A DNA stretch of 45,042 nt from Pseudovibrio sp. Ad37 (GTDB taxonomy: Bacteria; Pseudomonadota; Alphaproteobacteria; Rhizobiales; Stappiaceae), in the NCBI RefSeq assembly GCF_001623075.1, contig NZ_LMCF01000190.1:1-45042 (forward strand), read 5' to 3'. Below the pieces are notes generated by a model. That model did not search any database. It had not been told where the DNA came from and saw only the letters and a list, made by a program, of their open reading frames with translations. Below are positions 44,836 to 45,042 of this stretch, piece after piece. The translations under genes and the position numbers were made by a program. Every line of letters starts with the position of its first letter. Within the stretch, counting starts at the first letter, position 1.

Positions 44836-45042
44836 TGATCAGCCCCACTTGAGTGGTCCGGTTTGAAAGTTAGTGCATGACTGGCCTTTGGTCTACTGGA
44901 ATGATTACTTCAGGATCCGGTGGGCGGAAGTTCAGCGCACTATGGGGGCGTTTGGTATTGTAGTGTATCCTCCACCTTTCGATGATTATTTGGGCTTCAC
45001 GCAACGAGTAAAAGGTCTCACCATTCAACAACTCTTCTCGAA
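44836..45042 (-). mobile_element. IS3-family insertion sequence, one end (runs out of window)
   Basis: The sequence from TGATCAGCCCCACTTGAGTG onward resembles the terminal repeat of an IS3-family element, and an IS3-type OrfB C-terminus lies just inside it. The other end is outside the window. It marks the right-hand border of the biosynthetic cluster. Confidence 0.65.
44870..45042 (-). CDS. IS3-family transposase OrfB, C-terminal end (partial)
   Basis: On the minus strand a frame enters from the window edge and stops at a TAA (44870-44872), encoding REELLNGETFYSLREAQIII, then RWRIHYNTKRPHSALNFRPP and a short tail. The HYNTKRPHSALNFRPP segment is the conserved end of the rve integrase core of IS3-family OrfB. 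Whether the rest of the gene is intact cannot be seen. Confidence 0.85.
   Translation of the reverse strand, partial: REELLNGETFYSLREAQIIIERWRIHYNTKRPHSALNFRPPDPEVIIPVDQRPVMH

Noticed and set aside
1-45042. CRISPR arrays, tRNA or rRNA genes
   Set aside because: No regularly spaced direct repeats and no tRNA- or rRNA-like sequence were seen by eye.

Overview
The window looks like a mobile, probably plasmid-borne or genomic-island region of a marine alphaproteobacterium. The best match I can give from memory is Pseudovibrio. Its core is a complete NRPS/PKS cluster that I recognise as the ppp (pseudovibriamide) type. Seven adenylation domains on three co-directional proteins (PppA-B-C) would give a heptapeptide, and two more on a fourth protein (PppD) would bring the total to nine. 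This agrees with what I recall of heptapeptide A and nonadepsipeptide B pseudovibriamides. The assignment rests on recall and on motifs read by eye; no database search was possible.

Layout. Positions 1-6000 are a graveyard of mobile elements: the 3' end of a Tn3-family tnpA, a res-like site, tnpR, a small overlapping gene, an ISKra4-like fragment, an IS6-family element at 3362-4192 that has cut off the front of a Hint-EndoU polymorphic toxin gene (its immunity gene is intact), and a frameshifted IS110-family relic. Positions 6060-10631 (minus strand) form a compact operon reading MFS exporter, GSCFA protein, SGNH hydrolase, an unrecognised helical protein and a TauD-like dioxygenase. A divergent intergenic region of about 390 bp holds an 18-codon ORF with a good Shine-Dalgarno followed by a 9-bp hairpin. 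Positions 11019-43098 (plus strand) carry the four megasynthase genes with gaps of 36 nt, a 4-nt overlap, and 8 nt. Positions 43045-44604 (minus strand) carry an Sfp-type phosphopantetheinyl transferase and a type II thioesterase. The window ends in an IS3-family element.

How it works together. PppA is A(Tyr)-T-C-A(Thr)-T-C-A(Gly)-T. Its first C domain carries EHHLVHDG, matching the EHHxxHDG signature I associate with ureido-forming C domains. Its second C domain (HHIIDDN) follows the Thr module and is a candidate dehydrating domain (Thr to Dhb). PppB is C-A(Arg)-T-C-A(Pro-like)-T-Cy-A(Cys)-T-Ox, giving a thiazole. PppC is docking-C-A(Gln)-T-TE and releases the chain. PppD is A(Ile)-T-C-A(Pro)-T-KS-KR-ACP-TE with no AT, so a malonyl unit must be loaded in trans. 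It has its own initiating A domain and its own TE, so its product must be joined to the heptapeptide after assembly. The PPTase activates the carrier domains, the TEII probably clears misprimed ones, and the MFS protein probably exports the product. The roles of the dioxygenase, GSCFA, SGNH and helical proteins are open.
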